Shown: in pieces, positions 1 to 9,674 of the stretch
Numbering within the stretch: the first letter of the stretch is position 1
How the letters are laid out: every line of letters begins with the position of its first letter
NCBI GenBank assembly: GCA_009377845.1
Contig: WHTE01000014.1
Coordinates: 1-40,372, forward strand
DNA from: Nitrospirales bacterium
GTDB lineage: Bacteria > Nitrospirota > Nitrospiria > Nitrospirales > UBA8639
Direction: 5' to 3'
Length of the DNA: 40,372 nucleotides
Translations under genes and position numbers: made by a program
The notes under the pieces: generated by a model
What the model was told of the DNA's origin: nothing
Databases searched by the model: none
Seen by the model: only the letters and a program-made list of their open reading frames with translations

Positions 1-1
1 C

Positions 2-685
2 ATGACAGCCCATGTGCTTCCTGAGCACGGGCAACAATGTCTGATGAGTGGTATGGATGAATGTCTTTCCAAGCCTGTTCATTTACACGGCTTCGAGAAG
101 GTGCTTCAGCGATGGGTAGGGTTCATTCCCTGTGCGACGGTTTCTCCCTCATCCCGGAGAGAAGACCGTGCTGACTGGTCTGACAGCAATCCGGCCTTCA
201 TCAAGAACACAGGTTCGGGCAACCATGTTGAGAAGCACTCCCAAGGCACGATTGTCTTAGAAGAGTATGACGTCTCCGCCGCTTTGCAAGCCCTGGAAGG
301 GGATGAAGCCTTGCTGTGTTCTCTGCTCAACATTTTTAACGAAACAACCCCGGGTCTTATCCAGGGGATGCAGAAATCGATTCAGATGATGGATCGCCAG
401 AATTTCCAAAGGCAGGCCCATCAAATGAAAGGTGCTCTGAGTGCTGTGCATGCCGGGCACGAAGCGAAATTGGCGGAACGACTTGAACAAATGGCTTCTT
501 TCGCATCTTTTTCACATCTTAATTCAGAGGTGACTGAGTTGGAGAATGTGATGCAAAAATTGTTCTGTGTGTTTCAAAGCCTGGTCTCTTTGCGCGAAGA
601 CAGGGATAGTCAACTTTCTCCGAAAACTTCTTGTCCTGAGGCGAGTGCTCAAGATGAAATGGCTCAAGTCAGGTTCAGGCCTTGA
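2..685 (+). CDS. Hybrid sensor kinase C-terminus: receiver end plus HPt domain (partial)
   Basis: This is the 3' end of a larger gene that begins before the window; the ATG at base 2 is an internal Met, not a real start. The first 25 or so residues (TAHVLPEHGQQ...DECLSKPV) match the last beta strand and helix of a response-regulator receiver, including the conserved Lys of the K-P motif. A linker of about 70 residues follows. Residues 95-190 look like a histidine phosphotransfer domain, with the phospho-accepting His in the AHQMKG motif. The full protein is probably a hybrid histidine kinase that passes phosphate from its receiver to its own HPt and on to a separate regulator. Its input and target cannot be seen here. 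The family call is firm, but a direct role in motility is only suggested by location. Confidence 0.8.
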   Translation: MTAHVLPEHGQQCLMSGMDECLSKPVHLHGFEKVLQRWVGFIPCATVSPSSRREDRADWSDSNPAFIKNTGSGNHVEKHSQGTIVLEEYDVSAALQALEGDEALLCSLLNIFNETTPGLIQGMQKSIQMMDRQNFQRQAHQMKGALSAVHAGHEAKLAERLEQMASFASFSHLNSEVTELENVMQKLFCVFQSLVSLREDRDSQLSPKTSCPEASAQDEMAQVRFRP

Positions 686-719
686 GAGGATGAAATTTCT
701 TCTATCCGGGAATAAGTCT

Positions 720-746
720 TAAGTTTTCGATGAATCAGACCGATAC
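720..746 (+). promoter_or_regulatory. Candidate sigma-28 (FliA) promoter upstream of small HTH gene
   Basis: TAAGTTTT, 11 bases, then ACCGATAC, against the enteric FliA consensus TAAAGTTT-N11-GCCGATAA (12 of 16 positions). Transcription would start about 33 bases before the ATG at 786. It has the same GATAC end and N11 spacing as the candidate flagellin promoter at 38965. The match was made by eye. Confidence 0.45.
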
Positions 747-785
747 CACCAGCATTAATGACCAAACTCTAACGAGGGTATTACA

Positions 786-1013
786 ATGAAAGACCTGCTG
801 ACCTTAAGTGAAGTTTCGACGTTCTTGAAAGTGCCAAAGTCGACGATCTACAAATTAGCAAGAGAACGCCGTCTTCCGGGGCATAAAGTCGGAAAGCACT
901 GGCGATTCGTTCGAGAAGAAATTGAAGCGTGGGTTCAAAATGCCGGAGGAGAGGCGGCGATGGCTGGTGCGGGGCCACAAAACGGGAGCCGTGACCGGTT
1001 TAGTTTGAATTAA
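786..1013 (+). CDS. Excisionase-type helix-turn-helix DNA-binding protein
   Basis: A 75-aa protein built almost entirely of one MerR/excisionase-like HTH (HTH_17 type). It has LTLSEVSTFLKVPKSTIYKL as recognition helices, then the RRLPGHKVGKHWRF wing and an IEAWVQ helix. Such proteins bind DNA in phage excision, plasmid control or as small transcription regulators. Nothing phage-like surrounds it, so a regulatory role is more likely. A short GAGGGTATTACA stretch precedes the ATG, giving only a modest ribosome site. A sigma-28-like promoter lies upstream and a perfect 14-bp palindrome sits just after the stop. Family is clear; target and role are unknown. Confidence 0.75.
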   Translation: MKDLLTLSEVSTFLKVPKSTIYKLARERRLPGHKVGKHWRFVREEIEAWVQNAGGEAAMAGAGPQNGSRDRFSLN

Positions 1014-1035
1014 TCCCGTATCGGTGTCTACTCCT

Positions 1036-1049
1036 CCTCTCGCGAGAGG
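1036..1049. repeat. Perfect 14-bp palindrome after the HTH gene
   Basis: CCTCTCGCGAGAGG reads the same on both strands. It lies 22 bases after the stop of the small HTH gene. It could be an operator for a dimeric regulator or a short stem; no T-run follows, so it is not a typical terminator. Confidence 0.5.
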
Positions 1050-1579
1050 GCATCGATAAGGTGCAATGACTCACCTGCTCAGATTCTGAGGGCAAGATGC
1101 CCCGGAATGGGCAGCAACGCCGGTTCCTACTCCCTACCGGTTCTCACTCATTATTAAATGGTTGTCAGGACTTGCAATGGACTGGATCTTTCCTTCCTTC
1201 CCGGTTTCCCCTCCCATATTCTCCCTGTCATGCCTGTTCGGATTTTGACCCTTCTCCTGGCTGTCGGTCGTCATTGTCCCTATGGAATCCGGAAAAAATT
1301 GTCGTTTTCCCGGGAAGGACCGCCAGGGAAGGCCCTTTCGGTGTTTTCCTCCTATTTGAAAATCGAAAGCACACCAAACTGCATGGGCCTTGGCAGAACG
1401 TGGGCGGATGATCGGCTTTTTCCAACGACAGCTTAAGAATGCAAAAAAGTAAACCGAAACTCGAATATACGGCGTGTGTTCACCAAAATATGGACGTGTG
1501 CAGCTGAAAAGATTTCCCCTTTATCAGGAAGAATCGATTTTGCCTGGGGGACAAAGTCCTAAGGTGTAAGGAGTTCATC
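1050..1579. other. Gap between HTH gene and cheY, no gene supported
   Basis: About 530 bases without a convincing gene. The track ORFs here (1097-1411, 1158-1436, 1228-1425 minus) overlap each other, have no ribosome site and give low-complexity proteins. Visible structure includes an imperfect inverted repeat, CCGGAAAA (1289-1296) with TTTTCCCGG (1305-1313), and a weak sigma-28-like site near 1434. The region probably carries the promoter and leader of the chemotaxis operon. Confidence 0.5.
1434..1460 (+). promoter_or_regulatory. Weak sigma-28-like site upstream of cheY
   Basis: TAAGAATG, 11 bases, ACCGAAAC. It keeps TAA in the -35 and CCGA in the -10 at the usual spacing, but matches only about 9 of 16 consensus bases. 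Transcription would begin roughly 110 bases before cheY. Tentative. Confidence 0.25.
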
Positions 1580-1978
1580 ATGATTGATACCGGTATTAAA
1601 GTGTTGGTGGTGGACGATATGTCCACCATGCGTCGGATTTTGAAAAATGTGTTACGGCAAATTGGCTTTTCGGACATCATCGAAGCCGAAAATGGGCAGG
1701 ACGCGCTGACGAAATTAAAAGCCGGAGGGTTTGGGTTGGTGGTCTCGGATTGGAATATGCCGGTGATGCAAGGCATTGAACTTCTGCGGGCCGTTCGAGG
1801 CGATGTGGAGTTGAAAACCCTTCCCTTTTTGATGGTGACTGCGGAAGCGCAAAAAGAGAATCTGATCGAGGCTGTCCAAGCCGGGGTCAGTAATTATGTC
1901 GTGAAACCTTTTACGGCAGAAGTTCTGCAAGGAAAATTAGAAAAAATATTTGCCAATGTTCAGCCGGCCAAAACGTGA
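1580..1978 (+). CDS. cheY: Chemotaxis response regulator CheY
   Basis: A 132-aa single receiver domain. Phosphorylated by CheA, it binds the flagellar switch (FliM) and changes rotation. The acidic pair is in [12 protein letters not shown], the phospho-acceptor is D57 in SDWNMP, the Thr is in the MVTAEA loop, and the conserved Lys is in the VVKPF motif. The MRRILKN and NVLRQIGF segments are typical of flagellar CheY rather than of generic receivers. AAGGAG sits just before the ATG. It heads a run cheY-cheZ-cheA-cheV-mcp-mcp, all on the same strand with short gaps. Confidence 0.95.
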   Translation: MIDTGIKVLVVDDMSTMRRILKNVLRQIGFSDIIEAENGQDALTKLKAGGFGLVVSDWNMPVMQGIELLRAVRGDVELKTLPFLMVTAEAQKENLIEAVQAGVSNYVVKPFTAEVLQGKLEKIFANVQPAKT

Positions 1979-2018
1979 TTTAGGCAAATAGTCCCTTCCA
2001 GACACAAAGGAGACCCAT

Positions 2019-2660
2019 ATGCTTGTGGATCGCAGGATAGAGACCGAGGTGACAAGCGACGCCGAGATGCCTGAGGAGGCTTTGCATGCGGATCGTTCGA
2101 TCAATGCGGAAATGGAGGAATTGACCAAGTATGTCGAAGTGATCACAAAAGCTATTCGGGAAATGGAATGCCCGGTGACGTCCACCTCCGATCAACTTCC
2201 TCAGGCCACCTCGCATTTGAACGATCTCGCAAAGATGACGGAAGATGGCACCCATCAGGTTCTCAGCCTGACGGAAGAACTTGAACGGAACCGAGGGGTG
2301 ATGCGACACAAGTTAGAACAATTGCGGGCGAATGTTGCTGGAAGAGCCGTGAAGGATATTGATGCGATTTTGGAAATGGTGAAAGCGGATGAAGGGCGTC
2401 TCATGAATATCCATGTCGCGCTGTCATTCCAGGATCTCGTGGCGCAACGGGTGGCCAAGCTTGTCAGCATTTTAAATGAGATCCAGCATAAACTGTTGAA
2501 GCTGGTAGTGATTTTCGGGATTCAACAGAAGAAAGACGGAGGCGGGTCCAAAGGTGAGGGGCGAGGCTATGAAATGCTGCGCCAGTTGGAAACGTCCAAA
2601 ACCACTGCGCTTCAACAAGATCTCGTGGATGACATCATGTCGGAATTCGGGTTTTCATAA
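2019..2660 (+). CDS. cheZ: CheY-P phosphatase CheZ
   Basis: A 213-aa, mostly helical protein that removes phosphate from CheY. The catalytic motif is visible as ALSFQDLVAQRVAKL with the key Gln at about residue 138, inside the long hairpin that forms the four-helix dimer. The C-terminus DDIMSEFGFS matches the CheY-binding tail of CheZ (DDLLASLGF type). It lies 40 bp after cheY and before cheA, so signal and signal removal are co-transcribed. The acidic N-terminal 30 residues are poorly conserved. Start ATG 2019 follows AAAGGAGA. Confidence 0.93.
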   Translation: MLVDRRIETEVTSDAEMPEEALHADRSINAEMEELTKYVEVITKAIREMECPVTSTSDQLPQATSHLNDLAKMTEDGTHQVLSLTEELERNRGVMRHKLEQLRANVAGRAVKDIDAILEMVKADEGRLMNIHVALSFQDLVAQRVAKLVSILNEIQHKLLKLVVIFGIQQKKDGGGSKGEGRGYEMLRQLETSKTTALQQDLVDDIMSEFGFS

Positions 2661-2735
2661 AGGCAGAGACACGAGAGAACGAGGTTATGTGGTGTGGCGA
2701 GGGGAAAAGGTCTACGAGCCTGCAACAGGTGATCT

Positions 2736-4649
2736 ATGAGTGAGGAAATGAAAGAAATACTCAACGATTTTTTGGCGGAAAGCTCCGAAATGTTGGAAGC
2801 GCTTGACCAACATTTCGTGAAACTGGAAACGGAGCCTTCGAATACCGAATTGTTAAACGAGATTTTTCGGTGCATGCACAGCATGAAAGGATCGGCAGGA
2901 TTTCTGGGGTTTAGCCATTTGGTGGAAGTCGCGCATCAAGCTGAGAGTTTGTTGAATAAACTCCGACAGGGAGAGATGTCGGTTTCTCCTTTCATTATCG
3001 ACATTATTTTGGAAGCCGTGGATGCGGTGAAAATGCTCCAGTCCGACATTCGGGAAACTGGTGAAGATTCTCATGTCGAGACACATTTAATTGTCAATAA
3101 ATTGGCTTTAACGATGGATAGCGCAGATGACCTGAAGCTTTCGATTCCATCCCCCAGGAAGGAGGTGACGGAAGCTGCTCCCTCCGATCGTCCCCGGTCT
3201 TCGGTGGAGATACCATCTTCTTCTGTGGCTGTCGCCATCGAACACTCTTCCGTTCATCCCCTTCCGGATCATCCGCCGGTTGAGGAACCCGCAATGAGCG
3301 GAGAAACGGCTGAACTGCCGGAACCGACGGCTCTTTCAGAGGGGTCATCAGGATTATCCGAAGTGTTGAATAAAATGAAAGAAGCTGCGTCACGAACCGT
3401 TCAGGCCGCCAGTTCCCCGGCCGGTAAACCGTCGGGAGGAAAAGAGGAAGACCAAACGGTCCGGGTGGAAACCAAACGGTTAGACCATGTGATGAATCTG
3501 GTGGGAGAACTGGTCTTGGGTCGCAACCGGCTCATGAAGCTGGGGTTTGGACTTGAGGAGCAATATGAGACGAATCCACTCGTCCGGGAGTTAGGGGTCA
3601 CCCTGGCGCAACTCAATCTAGTGACCTCCGATTTGCAATTGGCCGTGATGAAGACCCGGATGGTCCCCATTCGCAAGGTGTTTTCACGATTTCCCAGGTT
3701 GGTTCGGGATTTAGCCAGCAAATTGGGCAAACAAGTGCGTTTGGAGTTAGTGGGAGAAGATACCGAAGTCGACAAATCCGTGGCGGATGAATTAAGTGAC
3801 CCGTTGGTCCACCTGGTTCGGAACTCCATGGACCATGGATTAGAAACGGCAGCCGAGCGACACCTAAACGGCAAAGGTCCGGAGGGGTATGTACGATTAT
3901 CGGCGAACCAGGAAGGCAACAGTATTGTGATTCGTGTAGAAGATAATGGCCGTGGGTTACAAGTCGAAAAAATTGGCGAAAAAGCCGTGGCCAAAGGCCT
4001 GATAGATCAAGCCGACCTGGATGCCATGAGTCATCGGGATATCATGAATTTAATTTTTCTTCCAGGATTTAGTACGGCGGAACAAGTGAGCGATGTGTCC
4101 GGGCGTGGAGTGGGCATGGATGTGGTTCGCACCAATATCAGTCGAATGAATGGGAGCTTGGAATTAGATTCGGAACCCGGCCAAGGGAGTCGGGTGACGA
4201 TCAAGCTCCCATTGACCGTGGCCATTATTCAAGCCCTGATGGTGGAGGTGGAATGTGCCACATTTGCCATCCCGTTGGCCTCAGTGGTTGAGGCGGTCAA
4301 AGTGACCAAAGATGAAATTAAAAGTGTGAATGGGCAGGCGGTGCTGAATCTTCGCGAACGAATCCTTCCTCTCCTGGATCTGGGTGAGACGTTTCAAATT
4401 CCGAATGGTCGGTCTGGTGATGAATGCTATGTGGTAGTCGTGACGATAGGGGAACAACAGTTTGGAATCGTGGTGGATCGACTGCGTGCGCAAGAAGAAG
4501 TCGTCATTAAGTCTTTGGGTGAGTTTTTGGCCGATGTGAAAGCCGTGGCGGGGGCAACCATTACGGGAGATGGCAAGGTGGTGTTGATTCTGGATATGGC
4601 TGATTTAGTGCGGGAAGTGCATACCGCGACCTATACCGGTCTGCGCTAA
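2736..4649 (+). CDS. cheA: Chemotaxis histidine kinase CheA
   Basis: A 637-aa CheA. The P1 phosphotransfer domain covers residues 1-105 with the phosphorylated H48 in MHSMKGSAGFLGF. Residues 130-240 are a Pro/Ser/Glu-rich linker where a clear CheY-binding P2 cannot be recognised. The P3 dimer helices (about 245-310) carry VGELVLGRNRL. The P4 ATPase shows HLVRNSMDHGLE (N box), VEDNGRGL (G1), GRGVGMDVV (G2) and GQGSRVTIKLPL. A CheW-like P5 follows from about 500 to the end. It takes signals from the two receptors downstream through CheW/CheV and phosphorylates CheY and CheB. The start follows a weak ribosome site in AACAGGTGATCT. Confidence 0.97.
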   Translation: MSEEMKEILNDFLAESSEMLEALDQHFVKLETEPSNTELLNEIFRCMHSMKGSAGFLGFSHLVEVAHQAESLLNKLRQGEMSVSPFIIDIILEAVDAVKMLQSDIRETGEDSHVETHLIVNKLALTMDSADDLKLSIPSPRKEVTEAAPSDRPRSSVEIPSSSVAVAIEHSSVHPLPDHPPVEEPAMSGETAELPEPTALSEGSSGLSEVLNKMKEAASRTVQAASSPAGKPSGGKEEDQTVRVETKRLDHVMNLVGELVLGRNRLMKLGFGLEEQYETNPLVRELGVTLAQLNLVTSDLQLAVMKTRMVPIRKVFSRFPRLVRDLASKLGKQVRLELVGEDTEVDKSVADELSDPLVHLVRNSMDHGLETAAERHLNGKGPEGYVRLSANQEGNSIVIRVEDNGRGLQVEKIGEKAVAKGLIDQADLDAMSHRDIMNLIFLPGFSTAEQVSDVSGRGVGMDVVRTNISRMNGSLELDSEPGQGSRVTIKLPLTVAIIQALMVEVECATFAIPLASVVEAVKVTKDEIKSVNGQAVLNLRERILPLLDLGETFQIPNGRSGDECYVVVVTIGEQQFGIVVDRLRAQEEVVIKSLGEFLADVKAVAGATITGDGKVVLILDMADLVREVHTATYTGLR

Positions 4650-4771
4650 CTCGACGATGGTCCGGTTGGAATGACGGATCACGTGTTCCACGAAGACAGA
4701 CGGGGAAGTGGTTGAATGTGTCAAGAAGGATGACCTGCACTACGTCTGATGAGTTGACGACTGAGGAGAGC

Positions 4772-5743
4772 ATGATGGCGAAATGGATGGCGGAAATTGA
4801 TCAACGGACCCGACTGGCCGGGGCCAATAAAATGGAACTGTTGATGTTTCATTTGGGGACGGAGGAGATCTACGGCATTAATGTGTTTAAGATTCGTGAA
4901 GTTATGAAGGTCCCACCCGTGGTAAAAATCCCTGACTCCGATCCCCGAATCCTGGGCTTGGTGAACCTCCGGGGAGAAAACATTGCCTTAGTCGATTTGA
5001 AACATGCCATTGGACTCGGGCCTTTGGATCCTGCTGGAGCCAAACTCATCATTGCGGAATATAACGATAACAAACAAGGATTTCTGGTGGCCGGGGTCGA
5101 TCGGATCATTCGTATGTCGTGGGAACGAATTAAAATTCCTCCACCGATGTTGCAATCCAGCCGGCAAGGGGCTGTCACGGCTATCACCAAATTGGAGGAT
5201 GGCCGGATGGTGCTGATTCTGGATGTGGAAAAGGTTTTGGCAGAACTGCACCCACGAAGTGAAGAAGAAATCCTGGTTGGCATTGAATTGGTCAAGGAAT
5301 TGGCCGGCAAACGTGTCTTGGTAGCCGATGACTCGATTGTGGCCAGAAAACAAATTATCAAAACGTTGGAACGTTTAGGGATGAAATATGAAGAAACGCA
5401 GACGGGAAAAGAGGCACTCACCCGGTTGCGGCAGTATGCGGATTTGGGTGACAAAACGGAACGCACCATTTTCGATTTTGTTGTCGGTGTAATTACGGAC
5501 ATTGAAATGCCGGAAATGGACGGGTTTTCTCTGACCAAACATATCCGTGAAGATTCCCGATTGCAGGGGCTTCCGATCTTAATGCATTCCTCCTTGTCCG
5601 GACGGTGCAATGTGGATAAAGGCAAGATCCTGGGTGTGACGGATTATGTGACGAAGTTTCATCCAACGGAACTTCGTGACAAATTGATTGAACATCTCGG
5701 TCGACCTCATGCGGAGCCGTGCGGAAGTCAGAGTAGGCATTGA
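4772..5743 (+). CDS. cheV: CheV: CheW-like coupling domain fused to a receiver
   Basis: About 323 aa. Residues 20-165 form a CheW-like domain (MLMFHLG-type strand, VMKVPPVVKIP, ILGLVNLRGE). Residues 185-320 form a receiver (KRVLVADDSIVARKQI, acceptor Asp in VITDIEMPEMDGF, Lys in VTKFHP). CheV couples receptors to CheA and is thought to act in adaptation or as a phosphate sink. The track ORF starts at 4712, but the ATGATG at 4772/4775 is preceded by GAGGAG and the family match begins there, so I chose 4772 (4775 has better spacing). It sits between cheA and the receptors it would couple. Confidence 0.9.
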   Translation: MMAKWMAEIDQRTRLAGANKMELLMFHLGTEEIYGINVFKIREVMKVPPVVKIPDSDPRILGLVNLRGENIALVDLKHAIGLGPLDPAGAKLIIAEYNDNKQGFLVAGVDRIIRMSWERIKIPPPMLQSSRQGAVTAITKLEDGRMVLILDVEKVLAELHPRSEEEILVGIELVKELAGKRVLVADDSIVARKQIIKTLERLGMKYEETQTGKEALTRLRQYADLGDKTERTIFDFVVGVITDIEMPEMDGFSLTKHIREDSRLQGLPILMHSSLSGRCNVDKGKILGVTDYVTKFHPTELRDKLIEHLGRPHAEPCGSQSRH

Positions 5744-5812
5744 CCAGGGGCGCGTGAAAAGAGCGTACCGCCATGAATCGAAACACATGAAAAGAACAAC
5801 AAGAGGATATCA

Positions 5813-7918
5813 ATGATGAAGCCTGTCTGGAATGTGGGTATTACGACAAAATTAGTCTGGATTCTGGTGTTTTTTTCTCTGATTCCGCTCAGTGTTCAAG
5901 TGTATTCGTTGTTTCAGACTGCAGAGGTCCTGAAAGAAGAGGTCGGGGTCCAATACCAGGCGGTGGCAGAAGGGATTGCCGAAAAAATCCATCTTCATCT
6001 GGCGGAGCGCTATGCCGATGCTCAAATCCTTAGTCGGGTTCGGATGCCAGGCGATCAGGAGCTGTGGGGTCAATCTGGGAGCTATTCGAAAGATTTTGCC
6101 AAAATGTTGAATGCCTATGTCCAGGCATCGGGAGTGTATTCTCTGGTCCAAGTGGTGGATCTGGAAGGTCATCTTATCGCCGTCAACGACCGCGATGCCG
6201 AAGGGAGGCCTCTTCGGACGGAATGGCTTTACGAAAAAAGTTTTCGGTCGGCCCCGTGGTTTTTGGCTCTTCAACAGTATGATCAGCGCGCTTCCCCCAC
6301 AGAGCCATCCTCAAACAGACATTTGAACCAGGAGGTCTTTGTTGAAAGCCTGATGGTTGATCGGGATGTGAAAGAACTCTTTCCCCAAGAAAGTGGTCTG
6401 ACGGTCGGGCTATCCGTTCCTCTTTATGATCGTGGGCAAGTCGTGGGGTATGGGAGCCATCGCATGAAGTTCTCCAAGATAGAACATATTTTCCAAGAGG
6501 CCTACCAACACTTGAAAAAATCTGGATTTTCTCATGCCGAACTCATTCTGCAGGATGGACAAGGCATGACGCTCATGGAATATGCCCCTGCTGTCCATCA
6601 GACCGAGGAGGTGATCCACGATTTGGATAATGTGTTGTTTAAAACGAATCTGGCCCAGTTGGGACTTGAAGCGGCACAATCCGCGGTTCAGGGCAAATCC
6701 GGATACGCCAGGAATTTCCATCCCGGAAAACAGGCGAATCAAGTTATCGGATATAGCCACATGCCAGGCGGAGCTGGATCGTTGGGAATGCCTTGGTCCG
6801 TGTTGGTGCATGTTCCAGAGGAAGAAGCCTTCAGTCATGTCCGACACCTGACGAATAAAACTCTGTTGGAGATGCTGACGGGTCTTCTCGTAGTGGTTCC
6901 TATTGGAATGTTTATGGGAAGAAAAGTTGTGAGCCGGTTGAAACCCTTTTGGGAAGTGGCGGAGAAAGCATCGAAGGGGGATTTAACCCACCGGGTTCCG
7001 GTGAGGACCCAAGACGAACTGGGACAAATGGGATTGGCTCTGAATAATTTATTAGATCAATTAAGTCGCATGCTTTTGCAAACTCGTGCTGTCGCGCAGT
7101 CCTTGTCCCAGGCGTCAGCCCAATTGTCTTCTGTGGGCCATCAAGTCGTTCAGGCCAGCCAATCTCAAGTCCACCAAGCCACCCAGGTGGCGGTTGCCGT
7201 CGAGGAAATGTCATCTACTGCTGAAGATATGGCTCGCCACACGCAGGCCTTGGCTGCTACAGCCACGGGGGTCAATGATTCGGCCGTCCGTGGTGGGGAA
7301 ATTGTGGTCTCTTCAATTCACGGGATGGAATCGGTTTCCAACCGCATGCAGGAATCAGCCGGTCGGATTCAGAATTTAGGGCAACGCTCCAAGGAAATCG
7401 GGGACATTATCGGGGTGATTGAAGATATTGCGGAACAGACTAATCTCTTAGCTCTCAACGCGGCGATTGAGGCTGCACGGGCAGGGGATCAGGGACGCGG
7501 GTTTGCCGTGGTGGCGGATGAGGTGCGGAAACTGGCCGAGCGGACGGGGAAGGCGACAAAAGAAATTGCGACGGTGATTGAGTCCGTACAGGCAGGAACT
7601 CATGAAGCGGTCCGTTCGATGGAAGCTGGAACCCAAGAAGCCCATACCGGTATGGCTCTTGTGCGAGAAGCCGGGATTCGATTGACCGAAATTGTGACAG
7701 GTGTTCAACGAGTGGTGGATATGATTCAACATTTTGCCGGATCGACGAAACAACAGTCAGAGGTCTCCGGGCAAATTTCATCGAGTATTCAACAGGTGGC
7801 CCAACTCAGTCAGAACAATGAAAGTCATATTCAGGGGGTGGCGACGGCGACCAAGCGATTTACGGCATTGGCGGCCGATCTTCAAACATCACTCAGTCGC
7901 TTTACATTAAAAGGGTAA
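5813..7918 (+). CDS. Methyl-accepting chemotaxis protein with large periplasmic sensor
   Basis: A 701-aa receptor. A membrane segment near residues 13-33 is followed by a periplasmic region of about 310 residues resembling a double-Cache (dCACHE) fold, then a second membrane segment near 345-365, HAMP, and a long cytoplasmic coiled coil. The signalling tip is [22 protein letters not shown], followed by [18 protein letters not shown]. No C-terminal CheR-tethering pentapeptide is seen; it ends in SRFTLKG. The ligand cannot be deduced; dCACHE domains often bind amino acids or small acids. It starts at ATGATG after AAGAGGATATCA. It lies in the che operon, so it is a natural partner of this CheA. 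Confidence 0.93.
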   Translation: MMKPVWNVGITTKLVWILVFFSLIPLSVQVYSLFQTAEVLKEEVGVQYQAVAEGIAEKIHLHLAERYADAQILSRVRMPGDQELWGQSGSYSKDFAKMLNAYVQASGVYSLVQVVDLEGHLIAVNDRDAEGRPLRTEWLYEKSFRSAPWFLALQQYDQRASPTEPSSNRHLNQEVFVESLMVDRDVKELFPQESGLTVGLSVPLYDRGQVVGYGSHRMKFSKIEHIFQEAYQHLKKSGFSHAELILQDGQGMTLMEYAPAVHQTEEVIHDLDNVLFKTNLAQLGLEAAQSAVQGKSGYARNFHPGKQANQVIGYSHMPGGAGSLGMPWSVLVHVPEEEAFSHVRHLTNKTLLEMLTGLLVVVPIGMFMGRKVVSRLKPFWEVAEKASKGDLTHRVPVRTQDELGQMGLALNNLLDQLSRMLLQTRAVAQSLSQASAQLSSVGHQVVQASQSQVHQATQVAVAVEEMSSTAEDMARHTQALAATATGVNDSAVRGGEIVVSSIHGMESVSNRMQESAGRIQNLGQRSKEIGDIIGVIEDIAEQTNLLALNAAIEAARAGDQGRGFAVVADEVRKLAERTGKATKEIATVIESVQAGTHEAVRSMEAGTQEAHTGMALVREAGIRLTEIVTGVQRVVDMIQHFAGSTKQQSEVSGQISSSIQQVAQLSQNNESHIQGVATATKRFTALAADLQTSLSRFTLKG

Positions 7919-7961
7919 AGCCGTCCTGTGTCCGAGACATTTTTTCAGTGAAGGAAAGCGC

Positions 7962-9638
7962 ATGCGGCACTTAAGAATTGGACCTAAATTCGTCTTGTTT
8001 CTGGGAACGTTGGCCGCAGGATTGATCGTCTGCGGCTTGTGGGTGATGTACCAACAAGAAGAGGCCAGGCTGCGGACGCTTTTGGAGGAAGAAGGAACGA
8101 TTATTCAATACCAAATTGAAGTCACGCGAGCCTATATTGCCAAAAATTATGTGGGGAAATTAAAACAATCTTCCATGGGGCCTCACCTGCATGTTTCTCG
8201 TGATCATGAACAAGATCCCGATGCCATTCCTTTTCCCGCCACCGCCACGCAGGAAATTGGAAAAGAATTGGGCCGGTTGGGGGTGTATCAGGCCAGGCTC
8301 GTCAGTGATCAGCCGATGAATCCTGCCAATGCCCCGCGGGACATCTTTGAAAAAAAGGCGATTGAACTGATTAAGAATGGGGCGGAGAGTGTGAGCGAGA
8401 TTCAGACGATCAACGGGGTGCACATCTTTCGAAGGGCGAGCGCGGATGTGGCTTCCGTGGATGCGTGCGTGAGTTGCCATGTGGGAAAAAACCTGGGAGA
8501 GGTGATCGGCTTGTTGTCTCTTTCAATTCCGATGACACAGGCCAAAGAGGCGATGGCCAGGTCGGTGCTCAATTCCGCGATGTGGATGATCGGGATCATC
8601 CTCATCTGCTTGGGTGCAGTGTACTGGTTAATTCATCGGCTTGTGCTGAAACCCCTTCATGCTTTAACGGCCATCTCCCGCGATATTGCGCAAGGTGAAG
8701 GCGACCTGACAAAACGGGTGCCAATGGGAACTGGTTCGGATGAAATCGTGGAATTAAGTCGCTACCTCAATTCGTTTATTGGAAAAATGCAGGCTGCATT
8801 GTCGTTAGTCAATGATGCGACGAATCGACTGGCTTTTTCCACGGTTCAGTTATCCACGACGGCGGATGGGGTCGTTCGAGCAGCGGAAGGGCAGGATGCT
8901 CGTGTGATTCAGTCGGCCTCGGCGGTTGAGGAAATGACGATGACAGCGGGCGAAGTGGCAAGAAATTCCACGGAAGCCGCACGGATTGCTCAGGAAACCG
9001 CGGAAACGGCGCGATGCGGGCAGGAAGTGATGACCCAAACCGTGATCGGCATGCAACAGGTTTCCCAAGCGGTGGTGCAGGCCGCCGACATTATTACGAC
9101 ACTCGGGCGGTCCTCGGACCAAATCGGAGAAATCGTTCGGGTGATCGAAGATATTGCAGACCAAACCAATTTACTGGCTCTCAATGCCGCCATTGAGGCC
9201 GCCCGAGCCGGGGAGCAAGGGCGAGGATTCGCCGTGGTGGCCGATGAGGTGCGGAAGTTGGCGGAGCGCACCACCAAGGCCACCAAAGAAATCGGGGATA
9301 TGATTCGGCAAATTCAGCAAGATACAAGAAGTGCGGTTGCGTCCATGGATCAAGGGACAAACCGGGTAGGCCATGGGGTGGAGTTAGCCAATAAGACCGG
9401 AGAGGCCTTGTCGAACATTCATTCAATGATCAATGCCACGGCAGGGATGATCCAGCAAATTGCCAATGCGGCCGAAGAGCAATCCACGGCCACGCGACAA
9501 ATTGCCAGCGATTTAGAGTCCATGACTCAAACGACCCGCCAGACAACCAGCGGGATCTCCAAATCAGCCAAGGCGTGCCATGATTTAAGCTTGTTGGCCG
9601 GGGATCTTCAGAAATTGGTCGGATCGTTTAAGGTGTAA
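7962..9638 (+). CDS. Methyl-accepting chemotaxis protein with c-type heme motif (Tll0287-like sensor)
   Basis: A 558-aa receptor. TM1 is at about residues 9-29. A periplasmic domain of about 165 residues contains [11 protein letters not shown] with a CxxCH heme-attachment motif at C169, C172 and H173. TM2 is near 205-225, followed by HAMP and a signalling domain with [19 protein letters not shown] and [18 protein letters not shown]. The sensor resembles the Tll0287/DUF3365 heme-binding family ([13 protein letters not shown] and the position of CxxCH fit). The likely role is sensing redox state or a gas and feeding CheA. Heme attachment would need the cytochrome c maturation system, outside this window. 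The receptor call is firm; heme binding is inferred from the motif and domain type. Confidence 0.9.
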   Translation: MRHLRIGPKFVLFLGTLAAGLIVCGLWVMYQQEEARLRTLLEEEGTIIQYQIEVTRAYIAKNYVGKLKQSSMGPHLHVSRDHEQDPDAIPFPATATQEIGKELGRLGVYQARLVSDQPMNPANAPRDIFEKKAIELIKNGAESVSEIQTINGVHIFRRASADVASVDACVSCHVGKNLGEVIGLLSLSIPMTQAKEAMARSVLNSAMWMIGIILICLGAVYWLIHRLVLKPLHALTAISRDIAQGEGDLTKRVPMGTGSDEIVELSRYLNSFIGKMQAALSLVNDATNRLAFSTVQLSTTADGVVRAAEGQDARVIQSASAVEEMTMTAGEVARNSTEAARIAQETAETARCGQEVMTQTVIGMQQVSQAVVQAADIITTLGRSSDQIGEIVRVIEDIADQTNLLALNAAIEAARAGEQGRGFAVVADEVRKLAERTTKATKEIGDMIRQIQQDTRSAVASMDQGTNRVGHGVELANKTGEALSNIHSMINATAGMIQQIANAAEEQSTATRQIASDLESMTQTTRQTTSGISKSAKACHDLSLLAGDLQKLVGSFKV

Positions 9639-9674
9639 ATCAAGGTTCAGTATGTCCGGGAGGGCTATACATTC

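Noticed and set aside
1080-1150. Possible c-di-GMP riboswitch (GCAACGCCGG...ACCGGTT)
   Set aside because: The conserved GEMM blocks (CACGCACAGGGCAAACC and GACGCAAAGCC) are absent; only GC-rich stems remain.
1390-1405. Sigma-54-like TTGGCAG...GGGC site upstream of cheY
   Set aside because: GG and GC are ten bases apart, but the -12 part is GGGC rather than TTGC and the -24 lacks the final C.
1097-1436. ORFs of 92-104 aa between the HTH gene and cheY
   Set aside because: They overlap in different frames, lack ribosome sites, and give Ser/Pro/Phe-rich sequence with no family resemblance.
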